NCBI GenBank assembly: GCA_045106855.1
Contig: JBGCFI010000024.1
Coordinates: 1-64,000 of the forward strand
From: Granulosicoccus sp045106855
GTDB taxonomy: Bacteria; Pseudomonadota; Gammaproteobacteria; Granulosicoccales; Granulosicoccaceae
Direction of reading: 5' to 3'
DNA: 64,000 bases
Under the pieces are notes generated by a model. The model saw nothing but the letters and a program-made list of their open reading frames with translations. It was not told where the DNA came from and did not search any database. Each line of letters starts with the position of its first letter. Within the stretch, counting starts at the first letter, position 1. The translations under genes and the position numbers were made by a program. This document shows, piece by piece, positions 55,655 to 64,000 of this stretch.

Positions 55655-58600
55655 TTACTCACTGTCGTCTGAACCCGGCACAGGCGTAAGCGCCCAGCCA
55701 GCGAACACGCGGCTGTTGTACAACTCCAGGGCCTTAAGATCATCAGCCATGGAAGGTAATGAATTTTTGGCGCTGGATTGCAATCGGCTACACAAAGTTG
55801 TGTAGTTATCGTAGCCTACATTACCTCCAGAGCCGCGTAACCAATGCATGATTTCTGATATTTGTTCGGTGTTATGCTTATCGACCGCAGAGCGCAAGAC
55901 CTGCATTCGTTCTTCCAGTCGACCCATAAAAAGTCCGACTACTTCATGAAATTCGGAAATATCCACAGGAAGTGAGGAATAAACAGGGGCGGAAGCGGAC
56001 TGATCGACGCCCGATGCATCCACCCCATTACCTTGCGCCAAGTGCTTATCGTCACCGGGAATCTGGATTCCTGGCCTAGATAGCGCTGGATTAGCGACAA
56101 TTCTTTCTTGCATCTCCCTGATCGTTCCGATGATCCCGGTACAAGCGTGTGCATCCCGAATATCAGCTGCAGATTGCAGGTCACCACCTGGCTTTACCAA
56201 AGCATCGATTCCCACACTGGCTGAGGAACCTTTCAACCAATGTCCGATATCACTCAATGTTTTCCAGTCCTCATCGTCGACTGCTGTCTGAAGCTCGTTC
56301 AGACGTTGACCAACTCGATCACGGAAATCTTCAATAATGGGAATAAAGCGCTCGTCATCTGCGGCAAGAGCACTGATGAGATCACCGGAGCTGGTGCTGT
56401 GCTCGCTGATTCCGGCAGAAGCATCAGTCACCGGCAAATTATCTGAATCCGGCATGGACAAACGGCAGGTAGAATCATTCCGTGTTGAGCCGGCTTCGAC
56501 AATACGCTGTGTCCCACCAACCAGCGTCGCAAGCAGCGCGCTAAGCTTGTCCAAGTCTATAGGTTTGACCATATAGTGTGAAAAGCCTGCGGCTAACACA
56601 TCTTTTTCAAAACCTTTCATGGCATTAGCAGTCAGCGCCACAACCGGTAATGTTGCACCTCGCTTACGCATCTGCGTTGCTGCTTCATAACCATCCATAA
56701 TCGGCATCTGAATGTCCATTAAAACAACGTCGAAAGAACCTTCCTGCTCCTCCTTAAAAAGTGTGTTCACCCCTTCAAGGCCGTTACTCGCCAACACCAC
56801 ATCCAGACCGAGATCACCAAGTACGATTTTCAACAATTGGCGATTCTCCGCTCCGTCGTCTACGACCAGTACCCGAGCGGTATTTATATCCCAGACAGTA
56901 TGTTCCTTTTCGCTGAATGTACTCAATGACTCCCGGATCACATCCGGAGCTAACAGTTGATAATCTTCAGTATTGAAGGGAAGCGTTACCCGAAAAGTGC
57001 TGCCCTCACCTTCAGTACTCGATACGCTAAGCTCGCCTTGCATGGCTTGCGTCAGCTGGCGACTTATAGACAAGCCCAGCCCGGTACCTCCGAATCGCCG
57101 TGCAATTGAGCTATCTGCCTGTGAAAAAGCATCGAATATTCTCGACTGCTGGTCGGGTGTCATACCGATACCGCTATCTTGTACGTCAATGTGGATACAT
57201 GGCTTGGAGGCACCCACAAGTGTACCCGTGCAAAGCTTGATGCTTACTTGTCCAGCATCAGTAAATTTTATAGCATTCCCCACAAGGTTAATGAGTATTT
57301 GACGAAACCTTGAAGGGTCGGTAATTATCTGCGATGGCAACGATGACAGCAAATCAAGTTCGAGGCCGATATTCTTTTCATCAGCCTTAGAGCGCATAAC
57401 GCTGATTACATCATTGGCAATCGTGGCGCAATCACAAGGCAACTGCTCTATGTCCATTGCACCGGACTCAACCTTAGACAAATCCAGCACATCATTGATT
57501 AACTCAAGCAGGTGCTGCCCGCTGTTAGCAATAGTCGCCAGATATTCCTGCCTTTCCGAATCAGACTGATGCTTCCCTCGTCGTAACACCTCGGTAAAAC
57601 CCAGGATAGCTGTCATGGGCGTGCGAATTTCATGACTCATAGTAGACAGAAATGTGCTTTTGGCATTGTTGGCCTGTTCAGCAACTTCCATCGAATCTCG
57701 TAGCAGTACTTCCTGTTTTTCCAACTGGGTGATGTCATCCATGCTGATAAGCACACCCCCCACCTCATCCTCAGCCGTCATAACTGGAGAGCAATTGATG
57801 ATGAAAGTCTTCAGTGATCCATCTACGCTAGTAAAACGCACCTTGTCATGTCTTGTCGCTTCAGCGTTATACAAAGCCTCTTCCCAGACAAACGATTCTG
57901 AGTCTTGCCACTGCAGGCTCTGCGCAGAGTGCCCAAGCAACTGGTCTATTGTTTTACCGGTCAACTCTATAAACGCCGCATTGGCCAAAACAATATTACC
58001 TTGTACATCGAGCACCAGTAAGGCCTCAGCGATAGTATCCAGGGCTGAACGAACGCGCGATGGAACTGCTGTTGACGGATTCAATTCCTTGAGCACCTTA
58101 CCAAGGAATATATAGAAGAAAGGAAAACACATTAAACTGATAAAACTGAGCACCGCCCAGCGACTGTTCAAATACTGTATGTAAAAGGGATCGTTTTTTG
58201 AGGATACGTATTGCACTGTTAATTCACCCCATGGGCGATTACGCTGCAATACAGGCACAAGCACATCATCTGTTATCACCTGACTGAACTGCGCATCCGC
58301 AGGTTTCGCATCTGGTGAGAAAAACTGATATTCACCACCTGTTCGACGCTTGAGCTTTATGGCATGAATAGTCTCGTTTTGTGTCACGATGAATTCAAGC
58401 GAATAGCGTAAACCGGCTAGCTCACCATTGCGAAGAAGCGCCGAGCCCAACGATGTAATTGACTCTGCCAGCGCAATTCTGGACTGCAGTTGCGCAACGC
58501 GGCTCTCGGGAATCAACCCGGTGAATATTGCCATCAAGGTTACGCTGGCAACTAACGAGGTTAATCCTATTGAAATATGAAACCGTGCACTCAGACGCGA

Positions 58601-58690
58601 AAATGGCGACAACGTGCGCAATCGTTTTAACAGCGAAGGTTGTTCGCGCGAGGTAGTTATCGATGATACTGCGTTCGCCGGCGCACTCAC
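55655..58690 (-). CDS. Hybrid sensor histidine kinase with REC and two Hpt domains
   Basis: 1011 residues. Order: membrane helix (about 39-60), periplasmic sensor (about 61-175), helix (about 178-200), PAS (about 215-325), HisKA with His353 in 'STMSHEIRTPM', HATPase_c to about 570 ('DPSRFRQILINLVGNAIKFT', 'RRFGGTGLGLSIS'), REC (about 605-725) with Asp659 in 'DVVLMDIQMPIMDG', then two Hpt domains with His817 ('SDIGHWLKGSSASVG') and His949 ('SEIMHWLRGSGGNVG'). It starts with a GTG that overlaps the stop of the small upstream gene (GTGA) and has no own ribosome-binding site, so translation is coupled. Two Hpt domains in series are unusual and could feed two regulators. Confidence 0.9.
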   Translation of the reverse strand: MSAPANAVSSITTSREQPSLLKRLRTLSPFSRLSARFHISIGLTSLVASVTLMAIFTGLIPESRVAQLQSRIALAESITSLGSALLRNGELAGLRYSLEFIVTQNETIHAIKLKRRTGGEYQFFSPDAKPADAQFSQVITDDVLVPVLQRNRPWGELTVQYVSSKNDPFYIQYLNSRWAVLSFISLMCFPFFYIFLGKVLKELNPSTAVPSRVRSALDTIAEALLVLDVQGNIVLANAAFIELTGKTIDQLLGHSAQSLQWQDSESFVWEEALYNAEATRHDKVRFTSVDGSLKTFIINCSPVMTAEDEVGGVLISMDDITQLEKQEVLLRDSMEVAEQANNAKSTFLSTMSHEIRTPMTAILGFTEVLRRGKHQSDSERQEYLATIANSGQHLLELINDVLDLSKVESGAMDIEQLPCDCATIANDVISVMRSKADEKNIGLELDLLSSLPSQIITDPSRFRQILINLVGNAIKFTDAGQVSIKLCTGTLVGASKPCIHIDVQDSGIGMTPDQQSRIFDAFSQADSSIARRFGGTGLGLSISRQLTQAMQGELSVSSTEGEGSTFRVTLPFNTEDYQLLAPDVIRESLSTFSEKEHTVWDINTARVLVVDDGAENRQLLKIVLGDLGLDVVLASNGLEGVNTLFKEEQEGSFDVVLMDIQMPIMDGYEAATQMRKRGATLPVVALTANAMKGFEKDVLAAGFSHYMVKPIDLDKLSALLATLVGGTQRIVEAGSTRNDSTCRLSMPDSDNLPVTDASAGISEHSTSSGDLISALAADDERFIPIIEDFRDRVGQRLNELQTAVDDEDWKTLSDIGHWLKGSSASVGIDALVKPGGDLQSAADIRDAHACTGIIGTIREMQERIVANPALSRPGIQIPGDDKHLAQGNGVDASGVDQSASAPVYSSLPVDISEFHEVVGLFMGRLEERMQVLRSAVDKHNTEQISEIMHWLRGSGGNVGYDNYTTLCSRLQSSAKNSLPSMADDLKALELYNSRVFAGWALTPVPGSDDSE

Positions 58691-58953
58691 GACGTAAACT
58701 CAGCCGAATCAACACGTCTGCAGTGACTCATTGAACTACCAGCTCGATACTTATTCGTGAACATGCCAGCACTCGGACTTTCTGATTTAGACGTTACATG
58801 CGTCAGCCAGCACATAGTGTCTGAAGCAGCCATGTCATGACCCAGTGTTTTCCTATCATCAAGTCCAATACAAGTATGAAACCCCGGGACTGATTCATGA
58901 CTTGCTAACGGGTGCAAACTGGCAGGTGTGTCATCGATGAATAAATTATTCAT
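58687..58953 (-). CDS. Small protein of unknown family, candidate exported peptide
   Basis: 88 residues. The ATG at 58953 has an excellent ribosome-binding site (AAGGA, 58960-58964) at proper spacing and the stop overlaps the kinase GTG, so translation is very likely real. The peptide has no membrane helix or Sec signal. It begins MNNLFIDDTPASLHPLASHE and has three Cys (in FHTCIG, TMCWL, SHCRR) and many Ser/His/Asp/Thr. I recognise no family. It sits 43 bp after a gene for a PqqD-like/M50/HlyD fusion, so it could be a ribosomally made precursor recognised, cleaved or exported by that machinery. This role is inference. Confidence 0.6.
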   Translation of the reverse strand: MNNLFIDDTPASLHPLASHESVPGFHTCIGLDDRKTLGHDMAASDTMCWLTHVTSKSESPSAGMFTNKYRAGSSMSHCRRVDSAEFTS

Positions 58954-58996
58954 ATTATTTCCTTGAAAATTGATACACGAAACCGTGATTGCCTTT

Positions 58997-61129
58997 TCAT
59001 ACGCTTAAATGTTTAAGAAGTAACTGACGTGACACTCTCATCCAGCGATAGGCAAGCGGCTCATTCTCATGCTGTAGAGTGACAAACGCACGCGTACCCA
59101 TTGGCACAGCCTCATTTCTCAGTACACCCTCATCCAGCACCAGCTCAAGATGGAAAACTTTTTCTCGGGTGCGGACCGGTTCATCATCACTGGATTTCTC
59201 CACCGCGAAACCATCGAAACCTGTGTCTATTAAAGCAGCACTGGGTAGCTCATGACTACCGGAAGGCACTTGACGCGCTATGCTCGCTTGCAGAATCCTG
59301 GTCATGTTCTGTGCAAATCTGATCCGCACCCCATGCACACCGGCTTCGACATTACCTAATGCCGTCTGGTCAACCACTGCCCGTACCACTCGCTCATGAT
59401 TATCGACAACGTAGGCAAGCAGCGTTCCCTGGGAGACATGCAAGCCTGTAGCAATGTCCGCAATACCCATAGCGACTCGACCAGCTACCGGAGAACGCAC
59501 CATCAACTTATCCAGCTGTGATCTGGCATTCTCGACTTCCGCTTCTGCCTGATGCAGTTTGATTAATGCCGATGCAGCAAGATTAGGATTGCTTTGTCGG
59601 TGACGTGCAACCTCAAGCCTGGCTAGCCTGACCATGGCCAGTTTTTTCTCTAGCTTATGAGACAAATCCATGGAACTCAGGGACATCAGGAGTTGACCCT
59701 GCTTAACGGATTCACCGTTTTTTACGAATATGCTTTCGAGCTGCCCTGTCTGTGCCGCATAGACTTCCGCTTGCTGTTCTACCCATACAACTCCTTGAGT
59801 GCGCGTCGACGATGGCAAGGGAACCGTCAGCAGAAATCCGGCAATAAACAACACAAGCACAGCGGTAATCGATATTGAACGTAAACGAATCCTATCCAGC
59901 TCGCTGGATACAAACAAGAACTGGAAAAATCGAAGCAGCGGCAATAGACACAAGGGTATCAAAGAGAACAGCGATAGAAGAACACCAAGCTCATGCAACG
60001 TAGAAATGAGATAAACACAGATAATTGCTGCAATGACGAATCGATAGATAGTGGCAGCAGCGCCATAGGCAAGCAGCCAGACTCTTTCACCATGTGCAAC
60101 CGCCGGAGGTGTACTGGTGTGCAATACCAGAACATAGCGCTTGAACAGATATCGATAATAAGCCTGGGCACGTCTTGCAAGGCCTGGACTATCAATGGCA
60201 TCTTCCAGTAGATAATAGCCATCAAACTTCAGCAAGGGATTAGCATTGAAAAGCAAAATTGATCCAACACCCATGAGCGCCACTGAAAACCCCATAGCGG
60301 CCACGACGCCTGACGACAGGTTAGCCCACAACAGGATCCCAACGCTGGCAACAAAAAGATCCATCATCATCCCGGCAGCGGTTACCAGCATTCGCGATTT
60401 TCGATGCAAGGTCCAGGCGTCCGTAACATCAACATACGGCATGGGAAAAAGCACGATGAATGATATTCCGGCTTCTGGAACTTGCCCACCCAGGCGGCGC
60501 AACATCAAGCCATGAGCAAGTTCATGCAGACACTTTGTCAAGGGGTAGAGTAGAACCATGTAAACGAACTGCGTTCCACTTTCAACACTTTGCCAGAACC
60601 CCACGACAGACGACCAGTTCATCGTCACGCTGTACAATGCAGCGATAGTCACGATGGAGAAAGCCACGACAAACATCCCGGCGCTTATGCCTGATATTGC
60701 CTTACAAGCGGCATCCAGTAACGCACTGGGATTGAACAATGGCAGTCGCAACATCAACGGGTTAAGGCGACCCAATAAGCGCCTGCCCATTGTTTCTGAT
60801 GGATACAGTGCGCAGCCTTTGTCCAGAATACCTGATCGTTGCAACTGAACTACAACGGCGAAAAGCCGTTGGTCTCCAAAAGTGGGGGCATGCCTTTCAA
60901 CCCACTGCTGCACGCTTGTGTTGCCATCAAATTGCAACACTTGCGTCCAGAGATCCAGATGCAATCTGATATGTGCACCCGATATCAGGTTTTTAACGAT
61001 AACCCAGTGCTCTTGACGAATAACGGTAGGTGTCACCGTACATTCATTCTGCAATTGAGGACAACCGGCCATTAGGTCTTGGAGCGCAGGGGAAGTCACT
61101 TGAGCACGCCCAGCTTCCAGCCCAGCCAC
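58997..61129 (-). CDS. PqqD-like/site-2 protease (M50)/HlyD fusion protein
   Basis: 710 residues. The GTG start at 61129 is kept because 'SPALQDL' before the PqqD-like part is family-typical; an ATG at 61072 is the alternative. Residues about 36-105 ('HWVIVKNLISGAHIRLHLDL...FDGNTSVQQWV') resemble a PqqD/RRE winged helix that binds peptides. A membrane M50 zinc protease follows with HELAH (202-206) and 'NANPLLKFDGYYLL' (295-308) supplying the metal ligands. After the last helix (about 419-438), a HlyD-like part (about 445-690) has two lipoyl halves ('AAQTGQLESIFVKNGESVKQGQLL' and 'SPVAGRVAMGIADIATGLHVSQGTLLAYV') around a coiled coil. It overlaps the upstream adaptor gene by 34 bp. Cleavage and export of a peptide is the likely role. 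Confidence 0.85.
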   Translation of the reverse strand: MAGLEAGRAQVTSPALQDLMAGCPQLQNECTVTPTVIRQEHWVIVKNLISGAHIRLHLDLWTQVLQFDGNTSVQQWVERHAPTFGDQRLFAVVVQLQRSGILDKGCALYPSETMGRRLLGRLNPLMLRLPLFNPSALLDAACKAISGISAGMFVVAFSIVTIAALYSVTMNWSSVVGFWQSVESGTQFVYMVLLYPLTKCLHELAHGLMLRRLGGQVPEAGISFIVLFPMPYVDVTDAWTLHRKSRMLVTAAGMMMDLFVASVGILLWANLSSGVVAAMGFSVALMGVGSILLFNANPLLKFDGYYLLEDAIDSPGLARRAQAYYRYLFKRYVLVLHTSTPPAVAHGERVWLLAYGAAATIYRFVIAAIICVYLISTLHELGVLLSLFSLIPLCLLPLLRFFQFLFVSSELDRIRLRSISITAVLVLFIAGFLLTVPLPSSTRTQGVVWVEQQAEVYAAQTGQLESIFVKNGESVKQGQLLMSLSSMDLSHKLEKKLAMVRLARLEVARHRQSNPNLAASALIKLHQAEAEVENARSQLDKLMVRSPVAGRVAMGIADIATGLHVSQGTLLAYVVDNHERVVRAVVDQTALGNVEAGVHGVRIRFAQNMTRILQASIARQVPSGSHELPSAALIDTGFDGFAVEKSSDDEPVRTREKVFHLELVLDEGVLRNEAVPMGTRAFVTLQHENEPLAYRWMRVSRQLLLKHLSV

Positions 61130-62952
61130 ACAACGCGGCTGGTTACTCTATCTAACCACTGCATCAATCTGGCCTGTCTACCCACCAGAATTTTCCCCAG
61201 ACCGTGCATACCAGGTCGTAACGGCGCGTTCTCATCAAGTGATACATGAACCTGAACGCTGTTACTCCCATCTGTGGCGACAGCCAGTGGCATGATTGCG
61301 GTAACTGTTCCAGCCAGTACATTGGAGGGATCTGCCGACATGCGAATACCCACAGCCTGTCCAGCATGCACACGCTTTACATCATATTCCGAGACATCCA
61401 GAACAAGGCGATGCGAGCTATCTGACCCTAATGTAAATAACGCATCACCACTGGACACAGCAGCGCCAAGAGAGTCATCCCAGCTTCCGCTTAGAACAAT
61501 ACTGTCAACAGGCGCTATGAGCATCATTCGCTCTCTTTGCAATTGCAGCTGAGAGAGCTCAGTTTGCATTTGCGATGCTTCCTCCTTCAGGCGCGTCACT
61601 TCCACTCGGTCATGAAACGCTAGTGCCTTTGTATAGGCTTGCTGATTTTGTCGAACTTCACTTTCCAGCATTTGCTGTTGAAGTTGCAGATCAATATCAT
61701 CAAGGGCAGCCAGAACCTCGCCTTTTTTAACGCTGTCGCCTGCTTTAACTGACACGGATTTTACAAATCCATCCTCCGGTGCAATCAGGACATGCCGTTC
61801 GGACGCCTCGACATTCAACGCCGCACTGACGCGATGCTCTGAGGGCATTAATAACACCAGAAGCGCTAAGCCGCACACAACCGCAATAGCAGCGGTACGA
61901 GGAATGGACTCAGCCGCATATTTACGGATGCGATGTATTTTTCGCATTAAAACAGCTGCTATTCCGGTGTTTTTCGGATCCGAAAGTGATAGGAAGGCCA
62001 CCGCCATGCCCAGATCTTGTTCAAGGTTCAGCCGCTCCGTTTTGCCAAACGGCCGGTTGACAGGTCTCTCGAGCACAATGGCAAACCACTGACCAGAGCT
62101 ACATACCGGGATGATCAATCGCGCACACTGTCGTGGCGTGTTTCTAACAGATGTCTCCATAGCCATTGACGGATCAGTCAGTGGATCATAATCTGGCAAT
62201 AGTGGCGGTACGTGATTACGATAGGCGCTCTCAATAGGTAGCACCAACGAATCTGCGGCTGGCAATCTTCTGTCAATCTCAGGCTGCCCCGACAAAGCGA
62301 GAAGATGTGCACTTGATACTGTTTTTTTCTTCAGACGCACGCTTGCAATAAGACAACGCTCGCAGCGCGATTCTTTAGCCAGCTGATCCATCAATTGCGC
62401 AAAGACTGATGCTAATGATCCGGAACGATCAAGTTGAGAAAAACTCCATCGTGTCAGCCGGTTATCCGACGTTAGCCCCTCTTGGTTAGTCGAAAATTTT
62501 TCTAAAGATTTAAATGCCCATGACACAAGTCTCGCCTGAGTCTGAGAATCCAGCCTGGGTGAGTCTCGCCGCTCGATGGCAAGTACGTGTCTTGCGTATC
62601 CCCTGCCACCTGCCAAGTCGGGAATACACACGACAGAATAATTAGCTTCTGTGTTGCTTACAGCGCGTGTCACCGTACCGCTTTTCGCACATCGCATTGC
62701 GATTTGCGAATGTACCGAGACTGTTGAACCATCCTCCCCGTCGGGCAAACACCCCAACTGCATCATCTGCAGCTGTTCGTTGTGATTGACGAAACGATAC
62801 AGCTTCAGGCTGTGCGCGTTAAGCAAACTCTGAAGCCATGCCAGCCATTGCTCATAGCCTGCTCCAACTTCACTTTGCAGGCCTTTTTCGCCCGGCACCA
62901 GCTTGTGCTTCCAGGTATCAGTAGAAGGGGCGTGGGGCGCAGAGATTGACAT
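61096..62952 (-). CDS. GAF-domain membrane-fusion (HlyD-like) protein
   Basis: 618 residues from ATG 62952; a TTG at 63006 directly follows an in-frame stop and is less likely. The N-terminal about 330 residues are cytosolic and include a GAF-like domain (about 175-330) and perhaps a second, degenerate one before it. One membrane helix (about 352-370) follows, then a periplasmic adaptor: lipoyl half ('VLIAPEDGFVKSVSVKAGDSVKKGEVLAALDD'), coiled coil (about 422-478), second half ('APVDSIVLSGSWDDSLGAAVSSGDALF') and beta-barrel. HlyD adaptors link an inner-membrane pump to TolC; an attached cytosolic GAF sensor is unusual. It is translated into the M50 fusion gene with overlap, so the two adaptors may form a mixed complex. 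Confidence 0.85.
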   Translation of the reverse strand: MSISAPHAPSTDTWKHKLVPGEKGLQSEVGAGYEQWLAWLQSLLNAHSLKLYRFVNHNEQLQMMQLGCLPDGEDGSTVSVHSQIAMRCAKSGTVTRAVSNTEANYSVVCIPDLAGGRGYARHVLAIERRDSPRLDSQTQARLVSWAFKSLEKFSTNQEGLTSDNRLTRWSFSQLDRSGSLASVFAQLMDQLAKESRCERCLIASVRLKKKTVSSAHLLALSGQPEIDRRLPAADSLVLPIESAYRNHVPPLLPDYDPLTDPSMAMETSVRNTPRQCARLIIPVCSSGQWFAIVLERPVNRPFGKTERLNLEQDLGMAVAFLSLSDPKNTGIAAVLMRKIHRIRKYAAESIPRTAAIAVVCGLALLVLLMPSEHRVSAALNVEASERHVLIAPEDGFVKSVSVKAGDSVKKGEVLAALDDIDLQLQQQMLESEVRQNQQAYTKALAFHDRVEVTRLKEEASQMQTELSQLQLQRERMMLIAPVDSIVLSGSWDDSLGAAVSSGDALFTLGSDSSHRLVLDVSEYDVKRVHAGQAVGIRMSADPSNVLAGTVTAIMPLAVATDGSNSVQVHVSLDENAPLRPGMHGLGKILVGRQARLMQWLDRVTSRVVWLGWKLGVLK

Positions 62953-63063
62953 TGGGGTGGCAGGTGAAACGAGCACAAAGGGTATCGATACTTCTGTGCT
63001 GTGCAACTAGCAAGCCATTATGCCGGTAGGAGGTAGAACCCGTGCACTCGTCAGCCTTTCAGC

Positions 63064-64000
63064 CTATCTGGGCACAGTATTCAGTTTTAGCTCAAGCGCA
63101 TCGAGCTCAGAGCGCTGGAGCGCAGACAATGGCATGGATTTAAGAGCCAGAATCGCGGCGCGCTTTACGTTTCTCCTCTCTGAAGCTTTCCTGACGATGG
63201 TGAACAGGCTATCGACAACAGCAGCCGAGCTATTTTCATGGCCCACCAGCGAATACGCAGCTGCTTTACGAACATACTCGGATTCATCGTTCAATCCCGC
63301 TACAAGCGTATCGGTGTATCGTCCGTCCTCGCTCCATCGCGACAGGATATCCAAACTGATGCTACGCACTCCATCGTCCTCATGGGTGGTCAGCCAAGCG
63401 AGTTGATCCGATAGATAGGCGCGACTATCGCTATCAACATCACCCGGTCTGGATAGAGCGGTCATGGCATCGATAAGCACCGCCGGTTCGATCTCAGTTG
63501 CCAGCATATTCGAAGCGATGTCCCGTGCCTGTGCGTTACCGGGCTGGATATCCTGAAGTAAGTCCATCCCCAGCGTGCGTGCCTCACTATCACCTGAAAA
63601 AATTAATTCGCTCGCCACTAATGTGGCCTGTTCTCCACCCGTTTCGCCAAGCACCATGGCAAGCTTTTTCTTGCGCGCAGGATCGGTCTCCTGCCGAAAT
63701 TCATCTATGAGTTGTTGGAGCAAGGCCGGATCAGCGTTCAGAGCCGCAACCAACTCGCTTAGTTGAGACTCACTTAACGCAGAATCCCATGCGGGTAATT
63801 CACTACGACTAAGCGAGGCGGTAGTTACTGGCAGCTCGGGATCAACCACCGGTGATCGCTCTGCAATGTCAGGCTGGCTGTTAGTTGGCTCTGAACCGGG
63901 ACTTATAACGACAAACGGCGACGCGTTCTCGATAATCGAATCGGGTGATGATACTTCTGAATCTATACGACTCACAGAATCGACAGGGGTATCAGCCGGT
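63064..64000 (-). CDS. HEAT-repeat protein, 5' end outside window
   Basis: The frame is open to the window edge; a GTG at 63975 could start it but upstream codons (PADTPVDSV) continue the same low-complexity composition, so the gene probably starts beyond 64000. The visible N-terminal part is disordered (Ser/Pro/Glu-rich). From about residue 90 (counted from 63975) helical HEAT-like repeats of about 30 residues appear ('RKKKLAMVLGETGGEQATLVASELI', 'DDGVRSISLDILSRWSEDGRY', 'SEYVRKAAAYSLVGHENSSAAVVDSL'). These make protein-binding scaffolds. It ends 111 bp before the GAF adaptor start, same direction, so it is probably part of the same operon. Confidence 0.75.
   Translation of the reverse strand, partial: PADTPVDSVSRIDSEVSSPDSIIENASPFVVISPGSEPTNSQPDIAERSPVVDPELPVTTASLSRSELPAWDSALSESQLSELVAALNADPALLQQLIDEFRQETDPARKKKLAMVLGETGGEQATLVASELIFSGDSEARTLGMDLLQDIQPGNAQARDIASNMLATEIEPAVLIDAMTALSRPGDVDSDSRAYLSDQLAWLTTHEDDGVRSISLDILSRWSEDGRYTDTLVAGLNDESEYVRKAAAYSLVGHENSSAAVVDSLFTIVRKASERRNVKRAAILALKSMPLSALQRSELDALELKLNTVPR

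Overview
The window reads as chromosome of a free-living gammaproteobacterium. This is inferred from gene content: HrpA helicase, a YfaZ-type outer-membrane protein, RppH, the apbC-metG-rnfABCDGE cluster, HemJ, and a transhydrogenase split into PntAA/PntAB/PntB. Lipoproteins, a type IV pilin, three c-di-GMP or signalling proteins and an outer-membrane/Ig-domain pair suggest an attached or particle-associated lifestyle, possibly an aquatic lineage. No species is claimed. No tRNA, rRNA, CRISPR array or complete insertion sequence was found.

Layout. 1-6.1 kb is a surface/accessory region: the start of a secreted discoidin-domain protein, a family-2 glycosyltransferase, a pilin coupled to a HAMP-only membrane protein, and a membrane diguanylate cyclase. 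6.6-16.8 kb mixes a cupin, a divergent PPOX/MocR pair, ispH, a cNMP-like/HDOD regulator, an outer-membrane protein plus Ig-repeat lipoprotein operon, a TlpA-like lipoprotein with hemJ, and a DMT transporter. 16.8-26.9 kb is a housekeeping block: rppH, dcd and apbC on the minus strand, then metG running into the six-gene rnf electron-transport operon, whose junctions are nearly all 4-bp stop/start overlaps, then a DUF1841 gene. 27-36 kb holds an ArsR/SRPBCC operon, an orphan substrate-binding lipoprotein, a Pro/Asp-rich lipoprotein, a YcbB-type L,D-transpeptidase, a VOC protein and a CBM9-like lipoprotein, ending in a 39-bp tandem array of REP-like sequence. 36.8-52.2 kb is a long minus-strand run: mazG, yfaZ-like, hrpA, a REP-associated-type (Y1) transposase, a SPOR protein, argS, priA, then the transhydrogenase genes. 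hemH follows on the plus strand.

The most interesting stretch is 53.8-64.0 kb, one minus-strand gene series. It runs from a HEAT-repeat protein (cut by the window edge), through a GAF-domain membrane-fusion (HlyD-like) protein, a PqqD-like/M50 protease/HlyD fusion, and an 88-codon small gene with a strong ribosome-binding site. It ends with a hybrid histidine kinase carrying two Hpt domains, whose GTG overlaps the small gene's stop, and a response regulator with GGDEF (degenerate) and EAL domains. I read this as a candidate peptide maturation/export system wired to a phosphorelay and c-di-GMP output. The link is an inference from domain content and coupling.

Other notable points: PntAA carries a long acidic linker and a C-terminal helix-hairpin-helix domain; REP-like hairpins form both a tandem array and an apparent intrinsic terminator in the same window as a REP-type transposase; and the gap upstream of priA holds a small cluster of DnaA-box-like sequences in AT-rich DNA.
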